A DNA stretch of 64,000 nt from Metallyticus violacea (Eukaryota > Arthropoda > Insecta > Mantodea > Metallyticidae): the NCBI GenBank assembly GCA_030762175.1, contig CM060840.1, positions 38,304,501-38,368,500 of the forward strand, in the 5' to 3' direction. The stretch's first letter is position 1. Each line of letters begins with the position of its first letter. Of the stretch, positions 11,767 through 23,890 are shown piece by piece. A model generated the notes under the pieces. The model did not search any database and was not told the DNA's origin. It was given only the letters and a program-made list of their open reading frames with translations. A program made the position numbers and the translations under genes.

Positions 11767-12359
11767 GGCTTAGCTTCTCTGATAGCGAAGTGGGGTTTTG
11801 GAGTGGTAACGCCGCAAATTTTCTCCATTAGATGACATGCCCGTTTGGGAAGTTAAAAGACTGACAGACAATGCGGCATCTAAAGCGATGAACAAACTCT
11901 CAGCAGCATGGAGCTATCCTTGTAACAACGCCTATGCTTTACTTTGCATTGTGTTACGAAACTGCGTTATCTCCATTGTAATAGCGTACCCTAACAATTT
12001 CAAAATTCGTTATATTCAAATAGTAAAGAAAAATTTCTAAAGAAATGTTTAAGGAATGTGCGTGCTTTCGAATGAGGGAATAAAACGGAATAATAAAAAT
12101 TGTTTTCTGGGTTGCTCTTATGATGGTCATAATGGTTCTTCAATTTTAAAATTATTTTTTTAAAATGTATCTCGTGCTACTAAATGCTTATTTAAAATAA
12201 AAGATATTTGTGAATGTTGATGATATACAGATATACATAACGCATGCTCTTAGATTATGGGTGGGCTATTGCTCTTTATCCATGTCTTAATGCAGGAAAG
12301 AAAGAAGTCGGGTCTACATTGTATCACGCAAAGAAACTGCGTTGTTTAGAATTGAGAAG
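11767..12359. other. Unannotated stretch upstream of the GC-rich island
   Basis: No supported gene. A 67-codon open frame at 11837-12040 shows no recognisable motif. Confidence 0.4.
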
Positions 12360-12810
12360 CTTCGAAAGCATCGGAGCTATTCCCCGAAGACTTAGGAGGC
12401 GGATGAATAAGTCTCGACGATATGGCTTCTGGAAAGGATGAGACGAGGGTGAAAGGTGGATCGCATGCGCCAGCTTAACTTGTGTTTTCCTCCCGAGTGG
12501 TGGTCATTCGTCATCGTTAGGATGTGAGGGTTACCGGTAAGCCGGGATTGTCTTTCCTGCCCGGGATCACGCTGGCACTTGAAGCGGATTTGCTCGGGGA
12601 TCGCCGCGGGAATACCAATGACAGGCGGAGCGTCGGCAAACACGTCCCGCCACGATGTGGTTAATGAAGCAGTCGCACATCGCCCATGTCTACCTGTCCG
12701 TTTGTGTGAGCCATCTAATTGATTGAACGCTAATCTTGCACCCCGCCGCAAATGTACATGCCTAGCTTCAATGGTCACCAGGGACGAACTCAAGTGGGAG
12801 ATCGCATGCC
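12360..12810. other. CpG-dense, GC-rich island of unknown origin
   Basis: G+C jumps to well above half in a region otherwise about one third. About 33 CpG dinucleotides were counted by eye in about 440 bases, far above the surroundings. A 133-codon open frame runs on the minus strand (12793 to 12392), beginning MSSSLVTIEARHVHLRRGAR. It is rich in R, H and S, resembles no family I know, and such length is common in GC-rich DNA because stop codons are rare there. The 10-mer GATCGCATGC occurs at 12459-12468 and 12800-12809, bracketing the densest part. Possible explanations are an unmethylated CpG island or promoter, a conserved exon, or an inserted foreign or retroposed segment. Confidence 0.5.
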
Positions 12811-13266
12811 ACTGATTTTAGAAATCACTATAATAGACCATTTGTAATGCAATTTTTCTACCCAATTTTGTAAATTGTTTACATATTGTGGTAATACAAA
12901 AGCAATTAATTTATGAATCAAAACAAAAACTACAGCATGGACTTTACAGCTGAAATTAGTGAATAATTACTAATACAATACATGTTGAAGCATAGAAAAG
13001 AACCTGTATATGTACTTTCACACTTCCAAAGTATATGTCACAATCTTAAACTTTGAGTGCAGGGGTATTTGGAAAATTGAGGGATACTGGGTAGTTGTTA
13101 GTAAAAAAAAAATGATTTTCAACTAAAAATAATCACATTCTTACCTTTTAAAAATATATAACACAAAGGAATTTTCTGTTCCTAATGGCATTTAACTTGC
13201 ACGTTTAAACATAACGGCGAATACACCACATCCTCAAACATATCATCAACGTGACAGCATGCACTA

Positions 13267-14447
13267 GGAGTGTTCTAAAAGTTCTCAGTGTGACTCAGAA
13301 ATATTCGTGAAGATGAACAAATTACTGTAATAGTTGCCAAGTATCATCTTTTAGTTGGCGCGCTGTAAAGTTTCAGACACGCAAGTGTTGTCACCTGTTT
13401 GTGATTAACAAACTAATGTTAACATTTTCTACAAAAAGGATAAAACTTAAATTACGTCTTTTTTAAGAGTTTAACTCCAGTAGAAAAGAAGTCAAGAACT
13501 CACATTCTTCCTTCGATGGTTAAAATGTATGTTGCTGAATTTATGCGTGGTCATACATCAATTCAAGATAATGAGTGCTCAGGGAGTCCCAAAACTGCTA
13601 CACTAACGAGTTTGAGACAAAAATTCATAATGCCATACTCAATGATCGCCGATTGAAGTTACGCGAGTTGGCTGCCATTGCAAAGACCTCGATAGGCCAT
13701 GTCCACTACATTTTGTACGAAGTTTGAGTATGAGAAGGCTTTCCGCCCAATGGGGGCCGCGTTTGTTAACAATGGACCTATAATGTATTTGAATGAACAT
13801 TTCATAATAGAGTTTTGTCTCATTTAAAAGAAATTCCAATGAGTTTCTACGACATTCCATATTAGTAGATGAAACTTGGATTCATCTCTATACGCTAGAG
13901 ACAAAGCAGCAGTCCAAACAGTGGGTGGCAACAAGTGAAAGCAAAAAACCGTTCTATTTGCAAGAAAAGTCACGGCTGCGGTTTTTAGGAATTCTTATAG
14001 CTTAGTATTTGTAAATTACCTCCAGAAGGGCAGAACCATCACCGGGGAGTATTTCACTTCATTCCCGGACCAACTGAAGGATGCATTCAGGCTAAAGTCC
14101 CATATATTGCAAAAAAGAAAGTTCTCTTTCATCACGATAATGCGCCTTCACACACATTTGAGATTGCTGCCTCGAAACTACACGATCTTCGCTTAAGTGC
14201 TTTCACATCTGCCGGATTCGACCCCAGCGATTACTTTTTGTTCCCAAACTTTAAGAAACGGCTGGATGGGTGAAGATTCACATCAAATGTTAAGATTGAA
14301 GCCGAGACATGCCTTAATGTTATAAGCTATACACATTTTATTTCACTGAGGGTGTTAAAATGTTCGAAAGTCGAACTAAATGTATCGACTTAAAAAAACA
14401 TATCTTGTGTTTTCTTTTCAGGATGAGAACTTTTAGAACGCCACTCA
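13267..14447 (+). mobile_element. Complete but dead mariner transposon (irritans-like)
   Basis: A full-size mariner of 1181 bp, bounded by TA target dinucleotides (13265-13266 and 14448-14449) and by terminal inverted repeats. The left end, GGAGTGTTCTAAAAGTTCTC, matches the reverse complement of the right end, TGAGTGGCGTTCTAAAAGTT, over most of its length with a small indel. Inside, a transposase can be traced through frame changes: EFMRGHTSIQDNE, GSPKTAT, NDRRLKLRELAAI, RRLSAQWGPRLLTMD, VDETWIHLYT with the first catalytic Asp at 13868-13870, YLQKGRTITGEYF, FHHDNAPSHT with the second Asp at 14136-14138, and PSDYFLFPNFKK with the third Asp at 14229-14231. Only 30 residues separate the second and third Asp, where mariner transposases have 34. 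The FLFPN.KK motif is typical of the irritans group (family knowledge). It cannot make active transposase. Confidence 0.93.
13500..14330 (+). pseudogene. Mariner transposase pseudogene (D,D,D type)
   Basis: The transposase coding remnant inside the mariner at 13267-14447. The N-terminal DNA-binding part is poorly preserved before 13530. From the linker (GSPKTAT at about 13583) to the end of the catalytic domain, nearly every canonical block can be read, in three alternating frames. The frame changes, for example between YLQKGRTITGEYF and KKKVLFHHDNAP near 14110-14125, and the loss of about four codons before the last catalytic Asp break it. The mariner transposase would cut DNA at the inverted repeats and reinsert at TA. 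This copy is inactive. Confidence 0.9.
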
Positions 14448-14449
14448 TA

Positions 14450-16629
14450 TGTACTTGTTTGTTGCAATTCGTGGTATAGAGGGGCAGTACTTTGGTTTTA
14501 TAAATCTTAAGGCTTTAGGTTTCAAATTGTTGGTACGGTTTTCAAGGATCTGACTATAGATGACTTCTTAGAACAATGTACGTTGAATCCAAATCCCAAT
14601 GAAAGTTTTCATCGTGTAATTTGATTGTGCATTTCTCAAAAGAGCCATCACATAGGTATATTTAAATTAATTAAAGTATATTAGCAGTGTGAGATACCAA
14701 TGCACTGCAGGCGATAAATGATGGAAAGGCGTTCGAAGAAGAAAGGAATGTACGAAACATATAGGGAGACGAAAGAATAAACAAAAGGAAAGCGTGGGAA
14801 GATAAAAAGTTTTGAATTATGTACCAGGAATATTCTAAATATGGGAACCATTGCTCATATCCACACAAGTATCTTTAACTGCAGTTTTTCGAAACTTAAT
14901 TTTTCATATTTTAGTTGCACTTTTCTCTGTAACTTCTTCAGATACAGAGACGAACTTTTAATAGTTTGTTTTTCAATCTAAATTCCATCTAAATTTGTAA
15001 CTCATTTGTTCATTCTATTTTATTTAAAATATATGTGAGAAAAATTAGTATGATTTGTTAACTAAAACATTAAAATTATTTCTTCGTTTACATTCATAAA
15101 GGAGAAAGACCTTTTTAAACGAATGTGTCAAGCAGTTCATGTATTACAATATAATCTTTTTATTGAATAAGAACACCAGTTTAAGAGAAATGTGAACCGG
15201 AATAATAACAGCTAAATTTTAATTTTTTCATAATTTATGTCAATAAATTATTGCATATGCAAACTATATGAAATTTAAATAGTCCCATCGTTTCATTAGT
15301 TAATCATTAATAGAGCCTAAAAAACTATAACAAACGTTTATTAAGCAGTGATAATTGTGTTCTGACTACCTAACTGCAGGTACCCTGCTTACAAAAAAAA
15401 GGGGGGGAAAGGGGGGGAAAATTTTCATAGTTAAAAATGTAAACTTACGTTATCTGCAAACTCTAACTACCAACATTTCTGTGGATTTTGATGAATACGC
15501 AAATAAAACGCGTAAATTTAGGTATCTATATAATATAAATCTAGTATTCTAATAAAAACTTGTCTGTATCTTAAAATATCTATATTAACTATCATTATTA
15601 AAATCCGCAGCCCCTTTCAGGGATCTTATCTACATTTCATTTTATGAATTGTTAATACAAGAATTTCTTTTCAAGGAAGATATCGGGGATAGAAAGGAAA
15701 ACAATCTAACAATGCATAAGAGGAAGTTGTAAATCAAGAAAGTTGTTAATATAGACTAAAACAGCTTATTACACTTTTCTGCTGTAGTAGTTGAAATTAT
15801 TTGCCCTTTTTATTGTAAGCATTACAACAACAAACAGAACGCTTTACATACCTTGTAATACAAGCATAAAAGCATAAATGATTTTAATTATGGGTCACCG
15901 GAGTGTAAAAACATAAACATCAAACAGCACATAAAAGCTCTGTTTCTTAAAAATACCCCTTGTGTGCTGTATCTTCTTCAAACTTAAAATTTGAAACTTT
16001 CCGCATCTCAAAGGAATGGTTTCTTACATGTCTTATTGTTCCAGTTGATCTATAGTAACGTTGAACACCTGCCGATTAATCAGATTCATTTCTGTGGTGG
16101 AAGAGCCCCAAAGTTTCAACATTTCTTAACATATGTTAGTACTCATTTGTAAATACCGTACATCACGTATCTTTCTTTTTCCGGTTGCGGCGGTATTACT
16201 TCATATGTAAGCACTGTGGTGAAAAAGTTCCATAAAGGGAGCCCTTACAGAAGGGCTACTTGAGGATATGCGAGCTAGCCTAGTATTGATGTAAGTGCTT
16301 TTAATTGTTCCCCTTGTCTAGCGCAAGAATGAAATAGGAGAGGTCCAGTTGCAACAAGTATCAAAACTTTCTTCATAAATGTTAGGAGTGCTTCAGAAAA
16401 ACACGAATTAAGTATTTACTATTAAACTTGGGCAAGATAAATACAAAATGGAGCTGCTGATTATTCATTTTTTCTATATATTGTCACGACTAATGGCATT
16501 CAAGAATAAGAAATTAACCTACGGAATTTGATTAACTGAAATAGTAACAACATATACAGTTATTATCACATTTGCTTGGCTAGGAAGATGAGAGTAACTA
16601 TTTTAAAATTAGATACTTATAGAAATCTT
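14450..16629. other. Unannotated AT-rich stretch
   Basis: No supported gene. There are two short G runs at about 15398-15419 and several small open frames without motifs. Confidence 0.5.
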
Positions 16630-16914
16630 TTTATTTTTTAATAATATTTAACGCTCGTTTTTACTACTGAGGCACCACAGGCGGTGGTCATACACGAAAT
16701 GAAATATATTGGGAAAACATTTTTTTTTAAGGAAGGAAACATTCCAAGCCTAAGTTTTGGGGTACGTACCCGACATTTGCCATTTATGAGTACGGAGGAA
16801 AACCTGAAGAAAAAAAAAAAAACCTCAGTAACGAAGGACGGCCCTGGCGGGATTCGAACCCCAGGTCTCCCCCTCACGAATCCGAGCCTCATCGACCTCG
16901 GTCACCCCGTGGCG
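16630..16914 (-). mobile_element. SINE-B copy
   Basis: A near full-length SINE-B on the minus strand. The head reads CGCCACGGGGTGACCGAGG with B box GGGGTTCGAATCCCGCCAG. The core contains CAAATGTCGGGTACGTACCC, a long internal A stretch, and the tail GCCTGTGGTGCCTCAGTAG then ACGAGCGTTAAATATT. A convincing target-site duplication was not found, so some decay at the ends is likely. The open frames on both strands here are fortuitous. Confidence 0.9.
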
Positions 16915-18010
16915 TGTAGAAGTGTTACAGCGCTTCTTGCTATTCCTGTGAAACGTGCGTCAACTCTTAAATGACCCCCGTATATTTTGTTAACAATAAA
17001 TGACAGGATTTTCTCATTTGAATCATAAGGGTGATAATTTGAAGTATATCATTGAGCTAAATTTATAAATGTTAATATATATATATATATATATTCATAC
17101 ATACATACACACAAATCAGGATTAAATAAGAGAATGCGAGAGAGTGAGAAATGTAACTTAAAATTCAAGGGTCAGAAATAAAATCTAAGCTTTTAGTGAC
17201 ACGTTAGAATAACAAACAATAAAATAAATGTGCAATGACTTAAATGATGAATGTCAAAGCAGAAAGAACAAAATTTTTCTGACGTAGTAACCTTAGGGCA
17301 GAAACAAAAATAAGAAAGTAGTGCAGAGACATCAAGCTCTCATGAGTTGTTTACTATGAATTTCGTTATAAAGTCCCTCGTGCGACACCTCCATGTGTGC
17401 GGATAAAAAAGTTTGCAAAGACGTCACAAAATTCGATCGAATGCTTTTAGCACGTCGACGCTGTTTATGGCTGTAGGTGGAGATAGACGCGGTTATCACT
17501 CTTCACTTAGGCTGATGTTACGGGACAGTTCTATCGTGAGAAAGTGTCATAAAATAGTAGCGCGATGTTGCATTTTACTCTCACAGTAAACTTTGACTAG
17601 ACATCTGATATATGTAAGGCACTCCGAAGTGTACATTTTCTTCCTCTTCTCTCTGTCGTAAATGCCTAAACTTACTGAGAGCTTCAGTTTTACAACTCTG
17701 ACGTCTAGCGCTGGCTTGTGGGCTTAAAGCGCTTTGATTCCTGAGAAGTCGTGTGTCACTCGCCACAAAACTGAAACTAACATTTCCTTTATAGTCCAGA
17801 AAACTAGGAAAATATTTTAACTATGCTTCATAAATACAATATTGCTTTAAAAATAGAAAATATATCAGGGGTGGTGGTTCCAGAGGTAATGCCACTGGAT
17901 AATGACATTGTTTAAGAATAATCTGAAACAATTTAATTCATGTCCGTTGGGTTATGCGATCGTGAAAGGAATGCAAAGAAAGTGAATGTTCGATTGAATG
18001 AATCGAGGAG
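16915..18010. other. Unannotated stretch with a short (TA)n tract
   Basis: A (TA)n tract of about 20 bases lies at 17075-17094. The part at 17340-17560 is richer in CpG than its neighbours but has no traceable coding frame. No gene supported. Confidence 0.45.
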
Positions 18011-19030
18011 CGCACAGCTGTTAGTATCCGAAAAGTAAGCGGATCATATTAAGCGCGGGACAAACCTTAATAATCTCGCCTAATCCCGCGGAGTTCTCGG
18101 TGTCTAGTGTTATCGTTTTCGTCTAATCAGTAACACACTACTACACGATATCAGTGTTGCCGCTGTTACTTTCATACACTAAAGATTGAGCAGAAAATAT
18201 GAATGTTTTCCTTTTATCATGCATTTAAATACATCTGAGGTTGCCATTTTAATAAATAAAGAATTAATTAATCAGTTATGTACTCTCATTTCCACACCCG
18301 ATCTCGATAAGTTCTACGCATGTATTGATAGAAATTATAAAGACGAGACAACAAAGTTACATCATTCCTCTTGCTTATATCGACACCACATAAATAAGCA
18401 TCTGGATAACTGTGATCTTAGTTCCAGGAAGAAAAATCATTAAGACTTATCCCTAATGATATACGGGTAAAGTCCGGGACAAACCTTAATGGCCTCGCCA
18501 CTTACATCTGGTTCCGAGTGCCTAGTATTATCGCTTTCCTTTAAACTTAACTTCCTCTACGAGATGTCTGGTAATTCTCCATTGTGTCACTGTTGCTTTG
18601 TACATTAAAGATCGAGCAGGGACAATGAAAATATCTTGTTGGTGATATTTAACATTCTTAAGTTGCCTTAATTAATAATTAATAGAGAATAAACTACTAA
18701 GTTGCTTACTCTCACCTCCACACTCGATCCCTGTTAGCTATAAACACTGACTAAAGAGCCTGACAAAATTGTTTTCCTGAGCAAACTCTGATGCACCGCA
18801 TTCCTTAAGTATATCATATCAACCTAACAGAAATGGGCGGCTGCACAGCTGTAATCTTAGTTCCAGGTAGTCCTAAGCATGTACTAAAAGAGATTGCAGA
18901 GAAGTGACAATGTTGATTTCCTGAGCGAACTCTTGATACACCGCGTTCCTTACTCATATCATATCAACGTAACAGAAATGAACAGCTACTTCAGTAATCT
19001 TAGTTCCAGTAAGAAAGGTTAGCAACGCTT
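18011..19030 (+). repeat. Diverged tandem array, units of about 400 bp
   Basis: Unit 1 starts CGGGACAAACCTTAAT at 18056 and unit 2 starts with the same words at 18475. Both continue colinearly through CTCGCC, the GTGTCTAGTGTTATCG or GTGCCTAGTATTATCG block, AAAGAT.GAGCAG, the TTAAGTTGCC or TGAGGTTGCC block, an ACTCTCA...CCACAC block and end at ATCTTAGTTCCAGG. A tail of an earlier unit (CACAGCTGT...) precedes unit 1. A partial unit 3 (18895-19017) repeats the last 115 or so bases of unit 2 (TTTCCTGAGC.AACTCT...ATCTTAGTTCCAG). Units differ at many positions, so the array is old. The 85-codon open frame in unit 1 (18186-18443) is not conserved in unit 2, which argues against coding. Confidence 0.75.
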
Positions 19031-19086
19031 GTCCGATACCCTTGGTTCCTGTTAAGGCATGACACATTGCAAACATGCGGAGAAAA

Positions 19087-19296
19087 ATGATGGTGTAGTG
19101 GTAACCATACTTGCCTCCTAAACCCAAGATCGCGGGTTCAATCCCGGCCAGGATAGATGAATTTTTTTTCGGGCGTAAAAATCTTAAGTATGAGCTTCCT
19201 TACGAAGGGAGGTAGAGCCGTAAGTCCATTTCGTAGATTTACTGCAGGATAAAGAACCTCATGCCTGAAGGAGAGACCTCTGTGCAAAATTTGTCG
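19087..19296 (+). mobile_element. SINE-A copy, 3' truncated
   Basis: The head is good: GATGGTGTAGTGGTAACCAT, CTTGCCTCCTAAACCCAAG, and B box GGGTTCAATCCCGGCCAGG with one change from the family consensus. The body runs to TGTGCAAAATTTGTCG and then stops. The GTTTCACGCC block and hairpin tail are absent. No target-site duplication was detected. Confidence 0.88.
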
Positions 19297-19869
19297 TAAT
19301 TTTAATATTACGTCAAATGAAAAAGTCAAGGAAATCTCTTTTGATTAACGTAAAAAACAGAAATAGAACACTTCATCATCAGAGCCCGGAGCTCAGGCAT
19401 TTATTTTGGTTAAAACAGGATGCAAAACGGCACTTAAAATACTGAAAATAGGCAATAATATAATTCAAATAGGCATTTATTAAAAGTGAAATCAGAGATT
19501 AATAGCACTCATTATAACGTAATTGTTAATAACACATTATAGGTTACATCAATCTTTATTATAAAAAAGTTACACTCAGAGTATGCCATAACCCCCTTAT
19601 TTTAATAACACACCTGCCAAAATAATGGGACCTGAAAGAGTTTAAATACAACTTGAGAATGTGTATTTAAAATAATTAATAATTTTTCTTAAGCTTACTT
19701 TCCTTAGTAACAAGTAACAACAACAGAGCAACTTTAGTGTCAGCCGCTTGTCAGAGAAAATATTTTTTATTATGGAAAATATGCTATTAGAAAACAAGCG
19801 GTTTCGAAAGGACGCATGCCAGTTATAATAGAGCATTCACCTTCGTGAATGGACGTCATGAAAATGTTG

Positions 19870-20170
19870 ACAAAGACAAAGTAAAGTAGTTTTGAATAAT
19901 CTTGGCGAATGAGTAAAAGATGTGCATTGGCTTCTGATCGAGTTCATTTTTCATTCATGCGTTTATAGGAGAATCAGGTTAGTGTCTTTCTTACTTTCGA
20001 ACTGAACAAATCGTAGTAATTGTTTATTGCACAGCACACCGCTCTTATTTTTTTTTCGCTTGCAATTGTTTGTTACATTCATGCAGCTGAGAAATTACCC
20101 CCCCCCCCCCATAAATTTCATAGAATTGTCCCGAGCAGATCGATACGGATAATTCGCCAGGATTATTCAA
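19870..20170 (+). repeat. Unclassified interspersed repeat, copy 2
   Basis: Partner of the repeat at 3515-3785, same strand and same order of blocks, with extra sequence around 20010-20050 and a 12-13 base C run (about 20098-20110) where copy 1 has CCTCCTCCAC. Non-coding. Family unknown. Confidence 0.6.
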
Positions 20171-21944
20171 AACTACAGTACTTCCCTCATCCTTTCTATT
20201 TACTGGTATACGTATTCACTAGGTAACCGTGCGCTCTTTCTTAAGGAAGATTGTGCTTTTTAAAGAGCTTAAGTGTATGGATTGAGGAGAAAGGTTTTGA
20301 CTGATTGAAATGATATAAATGTATAACAAAATTCTCAATAGATATTTTTGTGAGGTGAAAATGCCATTTTATTTTTATAGCTTTTTCTCTTCGATATATT
20401 GAGCTTCTTTAAGTGTTTTAAAATGCTTAAACGATTGCAAAAAAAGCCCATCAAAACGATCCAAAACAGGGAAAAAATAAACAAAAAAAATTTAAACCTT
20501 AAAATAACAAAAAAAAAAAAAAATGCAAAATAAATACTGGTCCTACCGACCCCAAATATACGGAAACTTGTCCATTTCTTTCTGACTCTTAAACATATCC
20601 ACCCATTTTGTCTTAATTTCCGGGCTCTTGTTTATAATATTTAACCAACAATAATTTGGACCAATATCCAAAGAAGTATTGAAAGAGTTGTTAATCGATA
20701 TTATCAAGGCTGAATTTAGCAGCCCATCTTTATTAATATTGCTTGCAAGATTCGTTTCTCTTTAAGTATTCCGACAAATAACTCTTGAACGGCTTGATAT
20801 AGTTCAGTGCCAAGTATGGTGATTCTGCGTATGGCAATTTCAGTTTCAAGACGTTCGTTCGCAACGTGAATGTTCCGCAGAACGGCTTTAGAAAGGGATG
20901 AAGAGAAATACGAAATACAGCAGTACTGTAGTGAGAATGTTGCGGTGTTTCGCTTGTCCTTTAGACACCAGTTGACGGCTCCCGCAGCTCTTCGTTTTAT
21001 TGCTCTCTGCAGCAGGAGCAGCGTTCGTTGGTGTACGTTACGTTCTAGATTCCGCCGTCAACGACGATAGACTTTTGAGGCAAGCAGAAGGAAGTGATGG
21101 AATCTCTACAACAAGCATGCTCTGTCTTCTTCTCTTATTCTTGCCTTTGCCTCTGTTCTTCTTCTTCCATTCTTCCACCTTCCTTCGCTCCTTTTACATA
21201 ATTCAAAAACCTTACCAACAGACGTGAATGGGCTCTTAAAAAAGTGAGCTTGTAAATTGTGCATAGCATGGTGTATGGCACAACAAACCCCGGCTTCCAC
21301 CCTCCAGCAGTGACCCTTAAAAAAATAAAATAAAGACGAAAAGCTAGAGGAAAACTTACTCCTGCTAGCTAATATGTAGTTGGAAAAATCAATACTTAAA
21401 TGGAAGGAAAAGTTTAAGGCATAGCACAAAGGGTGGAGTTTGCTTATGGAATCATTTAAAGCGGTGCATAAAGACGGTAGAGACCGAGCATAACAGAACC
21501 TTTATGGAACAGAGTAGCTTTACTTGCTTTCCTTCATAATTCGGTTATCGCCTTCAGGAACGTTCTATCAGTTTTAATTCTGCATTCAAGCCCTGGTGCA
21601 CATTGTTGTATTTATGTGCAAATAAAGGCATAAGCACGGAAAGCTAATATATTAAGAGAGACATACGAAAGGTTGTCTATTGTCTGTTAATATTCTACTT
21701 TTTCCTGATAGACAAGTGGTATTTACAACTTTAGAAGATAGTCTAAAGAGAGTTGTATGGCTGAAAATTTTAACGAAAATATCAGCAAACATCAATTATA
21801 CAAACAAAAGTAACGGAATTTCGTGGGATAGCTGCACTAAGAACAAAAAATTATAGTTAACAATAAACTTCTGGAACAAGTCAAGTCCATTATTTGAGCT
21901 TCAGTATAGTTATGAACATATACATGATTATTTTAAAACTCCAA
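20171..21944. other. Unannotated stretch including a GC-richer patch
   Basis: From about 20860 to 21130 G+C and CpG rise, and a 107-codon open frame runs on the minus strand at 21106-21429. It contains a cysteine-rich stretch (AGVCCAIHHAMHNLQAH) but no family was recognised. The rest is AT-rich and featureless. Confidence 0.35.
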
Positions 21945-22280
21945 CAGTATAATGGAAAAACTAAGAAAACTTTATTTCGGAGAGTTAGAAAGGACACAGT
22001 TCTACAATTTTATAAATTTCTGTCTAATCTATTGCTATTCTATGGTTCGGAAATTTGGTCTCTCACATAGCGACAAAAACAAAGGATAGAATCGGCAAGA
22101 GATGAGACCTTTAAGGTCACTAACCGGGAGTAGTCTATTATATCATAAAGAAAATACGAAATTCAAAAATATCTATACATTTCAAACATCCTAGAAACAA
22201 TAAATAAATGCAGAACAAAGTTGTATTATTATGTAATCTGAATGGATTGCAACCGTGAACAGAGAGGATATGAACTCTAC
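21945..22280 (+). pseudogene. LINE reverse transcriptase relic, C-terminal fragment
   Basis: Translation across frames gives RRVRKDTVLQFYKFLSNLLL, FYGSEIWSLT (the LLYGSE.W.L block), RQKQRIESARDE, TGSSLLYHKENTKF and EWIATVNREDM. This order, YGSE.W.LT, Q..RI..AE, G.....H...N..IR and then a M...R..R segment, is characteristic of the region downstream of the palm in one common arthropod LINE lineage. Stops and frame changes show it is dead. It could belong to the same family as the minus-strand relic at 23895-24555, since the two cover adjoining parts of such a protein. Confidence 0.78.
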
Positions 22281-23890
22281 TGACATACTTTCAGAGGTTG
22301 TTCAGGGATATTTGCTGATTGCTTTGATATAAGGAACCCGTGGTACCCGGTACCTTGTTACCTAGGAATTTGATTGATGTGTTAGACATGTATTGTCTCG
22401 TGGACCGCGACAGATGTAAATCCATCAACTACTCATTACCATATCAAAAACATCATCAAAACTTACAAAACAAATTACACTACTGTACATGAGTAATATA
22501 ACTGCTCAGGTACCCTTTTGCTACATAACCATTCAACTATTCTGTTGCTGTAACTGTAATGTACAGACCTGATTCATTACAGCAGCTGTTAGAAATATCG
22601 ACTACTGTGATCACAAGTTGTGTGGACTGTCGCATACTTCTAATATCCTAGCAGATTGTTGCACTTTTCCAGCGGCTGTATTTACCTAACTTCACTTCCA
22701 TGCACGTTCTTTAACCATGCTCAATAAATAAGATTCGTTCGCAACAGGACACACATTCCGTGTAAACAGATACAAAGGTAGTTGGTGTAACAAACCGAAA
22801 GAAATGCAATTACTCGGTATATATCAAAACATTCAACAAGCTCTGTAAGTTTGTCATATGCATTCTGTATTATATTTTCCTGTAGCCCGAAGATGCATAC
22901 TATCCGCGGAAAAGACGGAGAAACAAAGTTTAGTAGAAACTCGTAGTATGAAAACGAAACATATCTTACGGCCGAATCTGTGTTGTACATGATTATGATG
23001 ATAGTTCTATTGTTTATCAATAAATATTAAATAGGAGAATAATATAAACATAATACAATTTATAAACTGGAAGTAGATACATTGTTATAGTGTAAATTTT
23101 ATATTCAGTGTTAAATTATCCCTATCAATTTACAAAACCAGTTTTCTGCTTTGTAGTTTCTGAAGTAAATGCCAATATTTGGCTAATATGGTGGTGTGCT
23201 TTAAATTACTAACTCTGAAATAATCGACTTAAAATTTCCTCAGGTCAAACTTGCTATATTAGATTTGAATGTATTACATGTCAAATTTGGCTCTTAATTC
23301 AATCTCTATTTCTTTAATTCTCACAGTTATAAAGTTAATATTAATGTTATTGTTTTTATCTAACTGTAGTTAAATGGAGTGGTGGCATGGCTTATTTGTA
23401 TATAAATATTTACATTCAGTGAGCCTTTACAGGATATAAAATATGTAAATTAAATACGAAAAAATGTCAATATTTTACACGTGTTTTAGGAGCAGATTGA
23501 GGGGTACACTAGTAGAAAAGCGCCGATTATTTCTCACATTCATTTCGTTTCTATTGAGGAAGTACAGAGTATATTTAGACACTGTTAATTAATAATTCTA
23601 TTTCATTTCAATTTTTATGAAGTACTGAAAGTTACATCCTCATTTGTATAGGCACACCTGATCTCCCAGAAATGTTTCGTGATCTCATTTTAATTTGGAT
23701 TCTGTTAGTTCACTGATCTCTGTTCTGAGTTCTTTTATCAGACCATCAGATTTTCTTACAAATAAAAATTTGGAATACTAGCTAGCTATAGCTCCTCAAT
23801 CATTAAGCTCGTTCTTAACCTCTTGCAAGGAATTTTGTGCAGTGTGGATCATTGCACTGATTTACTAAAGTAGGCAAGCTCTATCTTCAG
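22281..23890. other. Unannotated AT-rich stretch
   Basis: No supported gene. A 99-codon minus-strand frame at 22721-23020 has no recognisable motif. Confidence 0.45.

Noticed and set aside
12392..12793. 133-codon minus-strand frame as a real gene
   Set aside because: The amino-acid composition follows the GC bias and no motif was recognised, so it is kept as part of the island, not called a CDS.
12360..12810. Ribosomal RNA gene fragment
   Set aside because: The G+C content suggested rRNA, but no conserved 18S, 5.8S or 28S segment was recognised.
18011..19030. CRISPR array
   Set aside because: Units are about 400 bp and diverged throughout, not short identical repeats with unique spacers, and the DNA is eukaryotic.
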